Shown here: piece after piece, positions 10,601-23,339 of the stretch | Position numbering within the stretch: the stretch's first letter is position 1 | Layout: the number at the start of each line of letters is the position of its first letter | Assembly (NCBI GenBank): GCA_018806985.1 | Contig: JADANN010000437.1 | Span: 1-64,000, forward strand | Source: Angiostrongylus vasorum | Taxonomy: Eukaryota > Nematoda > Chromadorea > Rhabditida > Metastrongylidae | Direction of reading: 5' to 3' | Length of the DNA: 64,000 nucleotides | Notes under the pieces: model-generated | The model's input: only the letters and a program-made list of their open reading frames with translations | What the model was told of the DNA's origin: nothing | The model's database searches: none | Position numbers and translations under genes: made by a program

Positions 10601-13600
10601 AAGCGCTAGTTGCTCAAAAATTACCGCGTTTCTAAGAGGAAATCAGATCTACATCTCCAGGGATTTTGTTGTGTTTCCCTCCAACAGTTGCGACAACTAG
10701 GGCCCTATCGTGCAGTGGTTACGACGTCTGCTTCACATGCAGTATGTCGCCTTTTCGATCCCGGCCTGGACCTGACTTCCTTCTCCATCGTTCATCATAA
10801 CGAACGACAAGCGCTAGTTGCTCAAAAAATTATAACGCTTCTAAGAGGAAATCAGATCTACATCTCCAGGGATTTTGTTGTGTTTCCCTCCAACAGTTGC
10901 GACAACTAGGGCCCTATCGTGCAGTGGTTACGACGTCTGCTTCACATGCAGTATGTCGCCTTTTCGATCCCGGCCTGGACCTGACTTCCTTCTCCATCGT
11001 TCATCATAACGAACGACAAGCGCTAGTTGCTCAAAAATTATAACGCTTTCTAAGAGGAAATCAGATCTACATCTCCAGGGATTTTGTTGTGTTTCCCTCC
11101 AACAGTTGCGACAACTAGGGCCCTATCGTGCAGTGGTTACGACGTCTGCTTCACATGCAGTATGTCGCCTTTTCGATCCCGGCCTGGACCTGACTTCCTT
11201 CTCCATCGTTCATCATAACGAACGACAAGCGCTAGTTGCTCAAAAATTATAACGCTTTCTAAGAGGAAATCAGATCTACATCTCCAGGGATTTTGTTGTG
11301 TTTCCCTCCAACAGTTGCGACAACTAGGGCCCTGTCGTGCAGTGGTTACGACGTCTGCTTCACATGCAGTATGTCGCCTTTTCGATCCCGGCCTGGACCT
11401 GACTTCCTTCTCCATCGTTCATCATAACGAACGACAAGCGCTAGTTGCTCAAAAATTATAACGCTTCTAAGAGGAAATCAGATCTACATCTCCAGGGATT
11501 TTGTTGTGTTTCCCTCCAACAGTTGCGACAACTAGGGCCCTGTCGTGCAGTGGTTACGACGTCTGCTTCACATGCAGTATGTCGCCTTTTCGATCCCGGC
11601 CTGGACCTGACTTCCTTCTCCATCGTTCATCATAACGAACGACAAGCGCTAGTTGCTCAAAAATTACCGCGTTTCTAAGAGGAAATCAGATATATATCTC
11701 AACAGGGATTTTCGTTGTGTGTCCCTCATACGGTTGCGACATCTAGGGTCCTGTGGTGTAGTGGTTATCACGTCTGCTTCACACGCAGAAGGTCTCCGGT
11801 TCGATCCCGGCAAGGACCTGACCTGCTTTTGCATCGTTCATCACAACGAACGACAAGCGCTAGTTGCTCAAAAATTATAACGTTTCTAAGAGGAAATCAG
11901 ATCTACATCTCCAGGGATTTTGTTGTGTTTCCCTCCAACAGTTGCGACAACTAGGGCCCTGTCGTGCAGTGGTTACGACGTCTGCTTCACATGCAGTATG
12001 TCGCCTTTTCGATCCCGGCCTGGACCTGACTTCCTTCTCCATCGTTCATCATAACGAACGACAAGCGCTAGTTGCTCAAAAATTATAACGCTTCTAAGAG
12101 GAAATCAGATCTACATCTCCAGGGATTTTGTTGTGTTTCCCTCCAACAGTTGCGACAACTAGGGCCCTGTCGTGCAGTGGTTACGACGTCTGCTTCACAT
12201 GCAGTATGTCGCCTTTTCGATCCCGGCCTGGACCTGACTTCCTTCTCCATCGTTCATCATAACGAACGACAAGCGCTAGTTGCTCAAAAAATTACAGCGT
12301 TTCTAAGAGGAAATCAGATCTATACCTACAGGGATTTTCGTTGTGTGTCCCTCATACGGTTGCGACAACTAGGGTCCCTGTGGTGTATTTGGTTATCGAC
12401 GTCTGCTTCACACGCAGAAGGTCGCCGGTTCGATCCCGGCAAGGACCTGACCTGCTTCTTTGCATCGTTCATCATAACGAACGACAAGCGCTAGTTGCTC
12501 AAAAATTATAACGTTTCTAAGAGGAAATCAGATCTACATCTCCAGGGATTTTGTTGTGTTTCCCTCCAACAGTTGCGACAACTAGGGCCCTATCGTGCAG
12601 TGGTTACGACGTCTGCTTCACATGCAGTATGTCGCCTTTTCGATCCCGGCCTGGACCTGACTTCCTTCTCCATCGTTCATCATAACGAACGACAAGCGCT
12701 AGTTGCTCAAAAATTATAACGTTTCTAAGAGGGAAATCAGATCTACATCTCCAGGGATTTTGTTGTGTTTCCCTCCAACAGTTGCGACAACTAGGGCCCT
12801 ATCGTGCAGTGGTTACGACGTCTGCTTCACATGCAGTATGTCGCCTTTTCGATCCCGGCCTGGACCTGACTTCCTTCTCCATCGTTCATCATAACGAACG
12901 ACAAGCGCTAGTTGCTCAAAAATTATAACGCTTTCTAAGAGGAAATCAGATCTACATCTCCAGGGATTTTGTTGTGTTTCCCTCCAACAGTTGCGACAAC
13001 TAGGGCCCTATCGTGCAGTGGTTACGACGTCTGCTTCACATGCAGTATGTCGCCTTTTCGATCCCGGCCTGGACCTGACTTCCTTCTCCATCGTTCATCA
13101 TAACGAACGACAAGCGCTAGTTGCTCAAAAAATTATAACGCTTCTAAGAGGAAATCAGATCTACATCTCCAGGGATTTTGTTGTGTTTCCCTCCAACAGT
13201 TGCGACAACTAGGGCCCTGTCGTGCAGTGGTTACGACGTCTGCTTCACATGCAGTATGTCGCCTTTTCGATCCCGGCCTGGACCTGACTTCCTTCTCCAT
13301 CGTTCATCATAACGAACGACAAGCGCTAGTTGCTCAAAAATTATAACGCTTCTAAGAGGAAATCAGATCTACATCTCCAGGGATTTTGTTGTGTTTCCCT
13401 CCAACAGTTGCGACAACTAGGGCCCTGTCGTGCAGTGGTTACGACGTCTGCTTCACATGCAGTATGTCGCCTTTTCGATCCCGGCCTGGACCTGACTTCC
13501 TTCTCCATCGTTCATCATAACGAACGACAAGCGCTAGTTGCTCAAAAATTATAACGCTTCTAAGAGGAAATCAGATCTACATCTCCAGGGATTTTGTTGT

Positions 13601-16600
13601 GTGTCCCTCATACGGTTGCGACATCTAGGGCTCCTGTGGTCTAGTGGTTATCACGTATGCTTCACACGCAGAAGGTCTCCGGTTCGATCCCGGCAAGGAC
13701 CTGACCTGCTTTTGCATCGTTCATCACAACGAACAACAAGCGCTAGTTGCTCAAAAATTATAACGTTTCTAAGAGGAAATCAGATCTTCATCTCAAGGGA
13801 TTTTGTTGTGTTTCCCTCCAAGAGTTGCGACAACTAGGGCCCTATCGTGCAGTGGTTACGACGTCTGCTTCACATGCAGTATGTCGCCTTTTCGATCCCG
13901 GCCTGGACCTGACTTCCTTCTCCATCGTTCATCATAACGAACGACAAGCGCTAGTTGCTCAAAAATTACCGCGTTTCTAAGAGGAAATCAGATCTACATC
14001 TCCAGGGATTTTGTTGTGTTTCCCTCCAACAGTTGCGACAACTAGGGCCCTGTCGTGCAGTGGTTACGACGTCTGCTTCACATGCAGTATGTCGCCTTTT
14101 CGATCCCGGCCTGGACCTGACTTCCTTCTCCATCGTTCATCATAACGAACGACAAGCGCTAGTTGCTCAAAAATTATAACGCTTCTAAGAGGAAATCAGA
14201 TCTACATCTCCAGGGATTTTGTTGTGTTTCCCTCCAACAGTTGCGACAACTAGGGCCCTATCGTGCAGTGGTTACGACGTCTGCTTCACATGCAGTATGT
14301 CGCCTTTTTCGATCCCGGCCTGGACCTGACTTCCTTCTCCATCGTTCATCATAACGAACGACAAGCGCTAGTTGCTCAAAAATTATAACGCTTCTAAGAG
14401 GAAATCAGATCTACATCTCCAGGGATTTTGTTGTGTTTCCCTCCAACAGTTGCGACAACTAGGGCCCTGTCGTGCAGTGGTTACGACGTCTGCTTCACAT
14501 GCAGTATGTCGCCTTTTCGATCCCGGCCTGGACCTGACTTCCTTCTCCATCGTTCATCATAACGAACGACAAGCGCTAGTTGCTCAAAAATTATAACGCT
14601 TCTAAGAGGAAATCAGATCTACATCTCCAGGGATTTTGTTGTGTGTCCCTCATACGGTTGCGACATCTAGGCTCCTGTGGTCTAGTGGTTATCACGTATG
14701 CTTCACACGCAGAAGGTCTCCGGTTCGATCCCGGCAAGGACCTGACCTGCTTTTGCATCGTTCATCATAACGAACGACAAGCGCTAGTTGCTCAAAAATT
14801 ATAACGCTTCTAAGAGGAAATCAGATCTACATCTCCAGGGATTTTGTTGTGTTTCCCTCCAACAGTTGCGACAACTAGGGCCCTGTCGTGCAGTGGTTAC
14901 GACGTCTGCTTCACATGCAGTATGTCGCCTTTTCGATCCCGGCCTGGACCTGACTTCCTTCTCCATCGTTCATCATAACGAACGACAAGCGCTAGTTGCT
15001 CAAAAAATTATAACGCTTCTAAGAGGAAATCAGAACTACATCTCCAGGGATTTTGTTGTGTTTCCCTCCAACAGTTGCGACAACTAGGGCCCTGTCGTGC
15101 AGTGGTTACGACGTCTGCTTCACATGCAGTATGTGGCCTTTTCGATCCCGGCCTGGACCTGACTTCCTTCTCCATCGTTCATCATAACGAACGACAAGCG
15201 CTAGTTGCTCAAAAATTATAACGCTTCTAAGAGGAAATCAGATCTACATCTCCAGGGGATTTTGTTGTGTGTCCCTCATACGGTTGCGACATCTAGGCTC
15301 CTGTGGTCTAGTGGTTATCACGTATGCTTCACACGCAGAAGGTCTCCGGTTCGATCCCGGCAAGGACCTGACCTGCTTTTGCATCGTTCATCATAACGAA
15401 CGACAAGCGCTAGTTGCTCAAAAATTATAACGCTTCTAAGAGGAAATCAGAACTACATCTCCAGGGATTTTGTTGTGTTTCCCTCCAACAGTTGCGACAA
15501 CTAGGGCCCTGTCGTGCAGTGGTTACGACGTCTGCTTCACATGCAGTATGTCGCCTTTTCGATCCCGGCCTGGACCTGACTTCCCTTCTCCATCGTTCAT
15601 CATAACGAACGACAAGCGCTAGTTGCTCAAAAATTATAACGCTTCTAAGAGGAAATCAGATCTACATCTCCAGGGATTTTGTTGTGTTTCCCTCCAACAG
15701 TTGCGACAACTAGGGCCCTGTCGTGCAGTGGTTACGACGTCTGCTTCACATGCAGTATGTGGCCTTTTCGATCCCGGCCTGGACCTGACTTCCTTCTCCA
15801 TCGTTCATCATAACGAACGACAAGCGCTAGTTGCTCAAAAATTACCGCGTTTCTAAGAGGAAATCAGATCTATATGCTTACAAGGGATTTTCGTTGTGTG
15901 TCCCTCATACGGTTGCGACATCTAGGGCTCCTGTGGTCTAGTGGTTATCACGTATGCTTCACACGCAGAAGGTCTCCGGTTCGATCCCGGCAAGGACCTG
16001 ACCTGCTTTTGCATCGTTCATCATAACGAACGACAAGCGCTAGTTGCTCAAAAATTATAACGCTTTCTAAGAGGAAATCAGATCTACATCTCCAGGGATT
16101 TTGTTGTGTTTCCCTCCAACAGTTGCGACAACTAGGGCCCTGTCGTGCAGTGGTTACGACGTCTGCTTCACATGCAGTATGTCGCCTTTTCGATCCCGGC
16201 CTGGACCTGACTTCCTTCTCCATCGTTCATCATAACGAACGACAAGCGCTAGTTGCTCAAAAATTATAACGCTTCTAAGAGGAAATCAGATCTACATCTC
16301 CAGGGATTTTGTTGTGTTTCCCTCCAACAGTTGCGACAACTAGGGCCCTGTCGTGCAGTGGTTACGACGTCTGCTTCACATGCAGTATGTCGCCTTTTCG
16401 ATCCCGGCCTGGACCTGACTTCCTTCTCCATCGTTCATCATAACGAACGACAAGCGCTAGTTGCTCAAAAAATTACCGCGTTTCTAAGAGGAAATCAGAT
16501 ATATACCAACAGGGATTTTCGTTGTGTGTCCCTCATACGGTTGCGACAACTAGGGTCCTGTGGTGTATTTGTTATCACGTCTGCTTCACACGCAGAAGGT

Positions 16601-17995
16601 CGCCGGTTCGATCCCGGCAAGGACCTCACCTGCTTTTGCATCGTTCATCATAACGAACGACAAGCGCTAGTTGCTCAAAAATTATAACGCTTTCTAAGAG
16701 GAAATCAGATCTACATCTCCAGGGATTTTGTTGTGTTTCCCTCCAACAGTTGCGACAACTAGGGCCCTGTCGTGCGGTGGTTACGACGTCTGCTTTTCGA
16801 TCCCGGCCTGGACCTGACTTCCTTCTCCATCGTTCATCATAACGAACGACAAGCGCTAGTTGCTCAAAAGATTACCGCGTTTCTAAGGGAAATCAGATCT
16901 ACATCTCCAGGGATTTTTGTTGTGTTTCCCTCCAACAGTTGCGACAACTAGGGCCCTGTCGTGCAGTGGTTACGACGTCTGCTTCACATGCAGTATGTCG
17001 CCTTTTCGATCCCGGCCTGGACCTGACCTGCTTTTGCATCGTTCATCATAACGAACGACAAGCGCTAGTTGCTCAAAAATTATAACGTTTCTAAGAGGAA
17101 ATCAGATCTTCATCTCAAGGGATTTTGTTGTGTTTCCCTCCAACAGTTGCGACAACTAGGGGCCCTATCGTGCAGTGGTTACGACGTCTGCTTCACATGC
17201 AGTATGTCGCCTTTTCGATCCCGGCCTGGACCTGACTTCCTTCTCCATCGTTCATCATAACGAACGACAAGCGCTAGTTGCTCAAAAATTACCGCGTTTC
17301 TAAGAGGAAATCAGATCTACATCTCCAGGGATTTTGTTGTGTTTCCCTCCAACAGTTGCGACAACTAGGGCCCTGTCGTGCAGTGGTTACGACGTCTGCT
17401 TCACATGCAGTATGTCGCCTTTTCGATCCCGGCCTGGACCTGACTTCCTTCTCCATCGTTCATCATAACGAACGACAAGCGCTAGTTGCTCAAAAAATTA
17501 TAACGCTTCTAAGAGGAAATCAGATCTACATCTCCAGGGATTTTGTTGTGTTTCCCTCCAACAGTTGCGACAACTAGGGCCCTGTCGTGCAGTGGTTACG
17601 ACGTCTGCTTCACATGCAGTATGTCGCCTTTTCGATCCCGGCCTGGACCTGACTTCCTTCTCCATCGTTCATCATAACGAACGACAAGCGCTAGTTGCTC
17701 AAAAATTATAACGCTTTCTAAGAGGAAATCAGATCTACATCTCCAGGGATTTTGTTGTGTTTCCCTCCAACAGTTGCGACAACTAGGGCCCTGTCGTGCA
17801 GTGGTTACGACGTCTGCTTCACATGCAGTATGTCGCCTTTTCGATCCCGGCCTGGACCTGACTTCCTTCTCCATCGTTCATCATAACGAACGACAAGCGC
17901 TAGTTGCTCAAAAATTATAGCGCTTTCTAAGAGGAAATCAGATCTACATCTCCAGGGATTTTGTTGTGTGTCCCTCATACGGTTGCGACATCTAG

Positions 17996-18067
17996 GCTCC
18001 TGTGGTCTAGTGGTTATCACGTATGCTTCACACGCAGAAGGTCTCCGGTTCGATCCCGGCAAGGACC
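17996..18067 (+). pseudogene. tRNA-Val-like segment, class V' exemplar
   Basis: Class V' occurs near 13.6, 14.7, 15.3, 15.9, 18.0, 18.6 and 22.2 kb. Relative to class V it has GCTCCTG in the acceptor (pair 2-71 lost), TCTAG in the D loop, TATGC in the anticodon stem (A28 against G42), CTCCGG in the T arm (pair 49-65 lost) and AAGGACC (pair 7-66 lost). The B box GGTTCGATCCC and TTTT survive, so transcription is possible, but four defects make a working tRNA unlikely. Confidence 0.65.
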
Positions 18068-21000
18068 TGACCTGCTTTTGCATCGTTCATCATAACGAAC
18101 GACAAGCGCTAGTTGCTCAAAAATTATAACGCTTTCTAAGAGGAAATCAGATCTACATCTCCAGGGATTTTGTTGTGTTTCCCTCCAACAGTTGCGACAA
18201 CTAGGGCCCTGTCGTGCAGTGGTTACGACGTCTGCTTCACATGCAGTATGTCGCCTTTTCGATCCCGGCCTGGACCTGACTTCCTTCTCCATCGTTCATC
18301 ATAACGAACGACAAGCGCTAGTTGCTCAAAAATTATAACGCTTCTAAGAGGAAATCAGAACTACATCTCCAGGGATTTTGTTGTGTTTCCCTCCAACAGT
18401 TGCGACAACTAGGGCCCTGTCGTGCAGTGGTTACGACGTCTGCTTCACATGCAGTATGTCGCCTTTTCGATCCCGGCCTGGACCTGACTTCCTTCTCCAT
18501 CGTTCATCATAACGAACGACAAGCGCTAGTTGCTCAAAAATTACCGCGTTTCTAAGAGGAAATCAGATCTACATCTCCAGGGATTTTGTTGTGTGTCCCT
18601 CATACGGTTGCGACATCTAGGCTCCTGTGGTCTAGTGGTTATCACGTATGCTTCACACGCAGAAGGTCTCCGGTTCGATCCCGGCAAGGACCTGACCTGC
18701 TTTTGCATCGTTCATCATAACGAACGACAAGCGCTAGTTGCTCAAAAAATTATAACGCTTTCTAAGAGGAAATCAGATCTACATCTCCAGGGATTTTGTT
18801 GTGTTTCCCTCCAACAGTTGCGACAACTAGGGCCCTGTCGTGCAGTGGTTACGACGTCTGCTTCACATGCAGTATGTCGCCTTTTCGATCCCGGCCTGGA
18901 CCTGACTTCCTTCTCCATCGTTCATCATAACGAACGACAAGCGCTAGTTGCTCAAAAATTATAACGCTTCTAAGAGGAAATCAGATCTACATCTCCAGGG
19001 ATTTTGTTGTGTTTCCCTCCAACAGTTGCGACAACTAGGGCCCTGTCGTGCAGTGGTTACGACGTCTGCTTCACATGCAGTATGTCGCCTTTTCGATCCC
19101 GGCCTGGACCTGACTTCCTTCTCCATCGTTCATCATAACGAACGACAAGCGCTAGTTGCTCAAAAATTACCGCGTTTCTAAGAGGAAATCAGATCTACAT
19201 CTCCAGGGATTTTGTTGTGTTTCCCTCCAACAGTTGCGACAACTAGGGCCCTGTCGTGCAGTGGTTACGACGTCTGCTTCACATGCAGTATGTCGCCTTT
19301 TCGATCCCGGCCTGGACCTGACTTCCTTCTCCATCGTTCATCATAACGAACGACAAGCGCTAGTTGCTCAAAAATTATAACGCTTCTAAGAGGAAATCAG
19401 ATCTACATCTCCAGGGATTTTGTTGTGTTTCCCTCCAACAGTTGCGACAACTAGGGCCCTGTCGTGCAGTGGTTACGACGTCTGCTTCACATGCAGTATG
19501 TCGCCTTTTCGATCCCGGCCTGGACCTGACTTCCTTCTCCATCGTTCATCATAACGAACGACAAGCGCTAGTTGCTCAAAAATTACCGCGTTTCTAAGAG
19601 GAAATCAGATCTACATCTCCAGGGATTTTGTTGTGTGTCCCTCATACGGTTGCGACAACTAGGGTCCTGTGGTGTAGTGGTTATCACGTCTGCTTCACAC
19701 GCAGAAGGTCGCCGGTTCGATCCCGGCAAGGACCTGACCTGCTTTTGCATCGTTCATCATAACGAACGACAAGCGCTAGTTGCTCAAAAAATTATAACGC
19801 TTTCTAAGAGGAAATCAGATCTACATCTCCAGGGATTTTGTTGTGTTTCCCTCCAACAGTTGCGACAACTAGGGCCCTGTCGTGCAGTGGTTACGACGTC
19901 TGCTTCACATGCAGTATGTCGCCTTTTCGATCCCGGCCTGGACCTGACTTCCTTCTCCATCGTTCATCATAACGAACGACAAGCGCTAGTTGCTCAAAAA
20001 TTACCGCGTTTCTAAGAGGAAATCAGATCTACATCTCCAGGGATTTTGTTGTGTTTCCCTCCAACAGTTGCGACAACTAGGGCCCTGTCGTGCAGTGGTT
20101 ACGACGTCTGCTTCACATGCAGTATGTCGCCTTTTCGATCCCGGCCTGGACCTGACTTCCTTCTCCATCGTTCATCATAACGAACGACAAGCGCTAGTTG
20201 CTCAAAAATTACACGCTTTCTAAGAGGAAATCAGATCTACATCTCCAGGGATTTTGTTGTGTTTCCCTCCAACAGTTGCGACAACTAGGGCCCTGTCGTG
20301 CAGTGGTTACGACGTCTGCTTCACATGCAGTATGTCGCCTTTTCGATCCCGGCCTGGACCTGACTTCCTTCTCCATCGTTCATCATAACGAACGACAAGC
20401 GCTAGTTGCTCAAAAATTACCGCGTTTCTAAGAGGAAATCAGATATATACCAACAGGGATTTCGTTGTGTGTCCCTCATACGGTTGCGACAACTAGGGTC
20501 CTGTGGTGTATTTGTTATCACGTCTGCTTCACACGCAGAAGGTCGCCGGTTCGATCCCGGCAAGGACCTCACCTGCTTTTGCATCGTTCATCATAACGAA
20601 CGACAAGCGCTAGTTGCTCAAAAATTATAACGCTTTCTAAGAGGAAATCAGATCTACATCTCCAGGGATTTTGTTGTGTTTCCCTCCAACAGTTGCGACA
20701 ACTAGGGCCCTGTGGTGTAGTGGTTATCACGTCTGCTTCACACGCAGAAGGTCTCCGGTTCGATCCCGGCAAGGACCTGACCTGCTTTTGCATCGTTCAT
20801 CATAACGAACGACAAGCGCTAGTTGCTCAAAAATTACCGCGTTTCTAAGAGGAAATCAGATATATACCAACAGGGATTTCGTTGTGTGTCCCTCCATACG
20901 GTTGCGACAACTAGGGTCCCTGTGGTGTAGTGGTTATCACGTCTGCTTCACACGCAGAAGGTCGCCGGTTCGATCCCGGCAAGGACCTGACCTGCTTTTG

Positions 21001-22310
21001 CATCGTTCATCATAACGAACGACAAGCGCTAGTTGCTCAAAAATTACCGCGTTTCTAAGAGGAAATCAGATCTACATCTCCAGGGATTTTGTTGTGTTTC
21101 CCTCCAACAGTTGCGACAACTAGGGCCCTGTGGTGTAGTGGTTATCACGTCTGCTTCACACGCAGAAGGTCTCCGGTTCGATCCCGGCAAGGACCTGACC
21201 TGCTTTTGCATCGTTCATCATAACGAACGACAAGCGCTAGTTGCTCAAAAAATTATCGCGCTTTCTAAGAGGAAATCAGATCTACACCTCCAGGGATTTT
21301 GTTGTGTTTCCCTCCAACAGTTGCGACAACTAGGGCCCTGTGGTGTAGTGGTTATCACGTCTGCTTCACACGCAGAAGGTCTCCGGTTCGATCCCGGCAA
21401 GGACCTGACCTGCTTTTTGCATCGTTCATCATAACGAACGACAAGCGCTAGTTGCTCAAAAAATTACCGCGTTTCTAAGAGGAAATCAGATATATACCAA
21501 CAGGGATTTTGTTGTGTTTCCCTCCAACAGTTGCGACAACTAGGGCCCTGTGGTGTAGTGGTTATCACGTCTGCTTCACACGCAGAAGGTCTCCGGTTCG
21601 ATCCCGGCAAGGACCTGACCTGCTTTTTGCATCGTTCATCACAACGAACGACAAGCGCTAGTTGCTCAAAAAATTATAACGTTTCTAAGAGGAAATCAGA
21701 TCTACATCTCAAGGGATTTTGTTGTGTTTCCCTCCAACAGTTGCGACAACTAGGGCCCTGTCGTGCAGTGGTTACGACGTCTGCTTCACATGCAGTATGT
21801 CGCCTTTTCGATCCCGGCCTGGACCTGACTTCCCTTCTCCATCGTTCATCATAACGAACGACAAGCGCTAGTTGCTCAAAAAATTATAACGCTTCTAAGA
21901 GGAAATCAGATCTACATCTCCAGGGATTTTGTTGTGCTTCCCTCCAACAGTTGCGACAACTAGGGGCCCTGTGGTGTAGTGGTTATCACGTCTGCTTCAC
22001 ACGCAGAAGGTCGCCGGTTCGATCCCGGCCTGGACCTTACTACCTTCTCCATCGTTCATCAAAACGAACGACAAGCGCTAGTTGGTCAAAAATTACCGCG
22101 TTTCGAAGAGGAAATCAGATATATACCTACAGCGATTTCGTTGTGTGTCCCTCATACGGTTGCGACATCTAGGCTCCTGTGGTCTGAGTGGTTATCACGT
22201 ATGCTTCACACGCAGAAGGTCTCCGGTTCGATCCCAGATGGTACCATTTCTGCTTCGTTCATTAAGTAGGATGTCACGCGCTATATGCTCAAAAATTAGC
22301 GCGTTTTTGA

Positions 22311-23190
22311 CTAGGGGGCTGGATTTCAACACATTCAGAAGATATTTTGTCGATTAGCCATCGACGCATAACCACGCAACAACTAATCAGCCACATAACA
22401 TGCAAAGTAGGAAGGAATACAAATATTCTTAGTTGGAGAACTAAGCGCTCAGTGGTTGCTTTGTTTAAAGGGAGTCAGTTCTTCTTAACACATAGAAATT
22501 TGTTCATTGACAAGCTAACGCCAGTGTAAAAAATGAGGTTTACTCAAGTAACGTTTTGCTGATTCCGTTTCATCAGATTGTGTTCAGTTTTTGGTATCAG
22601 CTCTTAATATTGGTGTTTTGTGCTAGCTGATAATGATACCGACTCCCAGCAGCATGGAATGTCGAGAAAAACTCCAACGCCGATGGAAATTGAGTACCAC
22701 TAACCAACCTATATGAATGAGCACTGCGTTGTGGGGCTACACTATTCTAGTGATTGCCCCATTGAACTGGACTCGATGCGATCATGAAGACCGGCACTGG
22801 AAGAAGAAATATCTGTGCACAATCTTCTCGGAACAATTTGGCTCCAAAGGCAAAGGCACCGAAACGTCAGTTGGCTAAATGTTTTTTTAAGTCAACATCG
22901 TGTTAGCTAATCAATGAAAGGATACGTATTGATCAGTCATACCGAGCTTGAATGAGTGCCGGTTTTAAAACGTAGATGTTCTTGGTGTTTAATTCTAACA
23001 ACTCACCTTTTTCACACTTTTGAAAATTTTATGGCGCTTAGCATAATAAATTCCAAACGATTAGGGATATACATTTTCTAAATTAACATAACCTTTTTAC
23101 GGTCATATGAGCAGTACTTGAATCTTAATACTCAGGTATTTATTGTTCTCTTTTCATTTCTAAATATACAGTGTACAACTGGTAGTGTGC
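22311..23190. other. Array flank with no recognisable gene
   Basis: The array stops inside a monomer whose spacer is recognisable but diverged, then AT-rich unique sequence begins. Around 22,660-22,890 there is a piece of a dispersed nematode repeat ending in the motif CGAAACGTCAG, which recurs at 32.8 kb. I see no coding exon here. Confidence 0.6.
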
Positions 23191-23194
23191 TTCC

Positions 23195-23195
<1 letters not shown>

Positions 23196-23259
<64 letters not shown>

Positions 23260-23279
23260 CATACATACATACATACATA
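23196..23279. repeat. (TA)n and (ATAC)n microsatellite
   Basis: About 60 bp of alternating TA, a short break (ATGTATAT), more TA, then repeated ATAC. It lies about 60 bp past the EFL1 stop codon, in its 3' flank. Confidence 0.97.
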
Positions 23280-23339
23280 GATATATGCACATGCATATAA
23301 ACAAATATTGAAGTGACTTTAGTGTAATTAAACACCTTT

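Larger units (their letters stand above)
1..22310 (+). repeat. tRNA-Val(CAC)-derived satellite array, about 208 bp period, about 105 copies
   Basis: A head-to-tail array starts before the window and ends near 22,310. Successive tRNA starts lie 208 bp apart (for example 271 and 479; 4,013 and 4,221). Each monomer is a 72-base tRNA-Val-like segment followed by about 136 bp of spacer. The spacer carries two conserved inverted repeats: TCGTTC/GAACGA about 20 bp after the tRNA, and AGGGA/TCCCT about 40 bp before the next tRNA. Copies fall into three classes (see the tRNA and pseudogene entries). Single-base indels in A and T runs occur often and may be partly sequencing error. All copies face the same way. 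No protein gene is present: 208 is not a multiple of 3, so no frame runs through the array. Functional status is unknown. It could be a tRNA gene cluster decaying into satellite DNA. Confidence 0.97.

Noticed and set aside
180..22172. Dozens of open frames of 60-195 codons with near-identical translations across the array
   Set aside because: They are six-frame readings of the same 208-bp monomer. The period is not a multiple of 3, they overlap the tRNA segments, and both strands give equally long frames.
1..22310. CRISPR array or protein repeat domain as the source of the periodicity
   Set aside because: The repeated unit is 208 bp with no short repeat and unique spacers; all parts of the unit repeat, and it holds a tRNA cloverleaf.
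23118..23335. Open frames over the (TA)n and (ATAC)n tract
   Set aside because: Low-complexity Tyr/Ile runs produced by the microsatellite on both strands.
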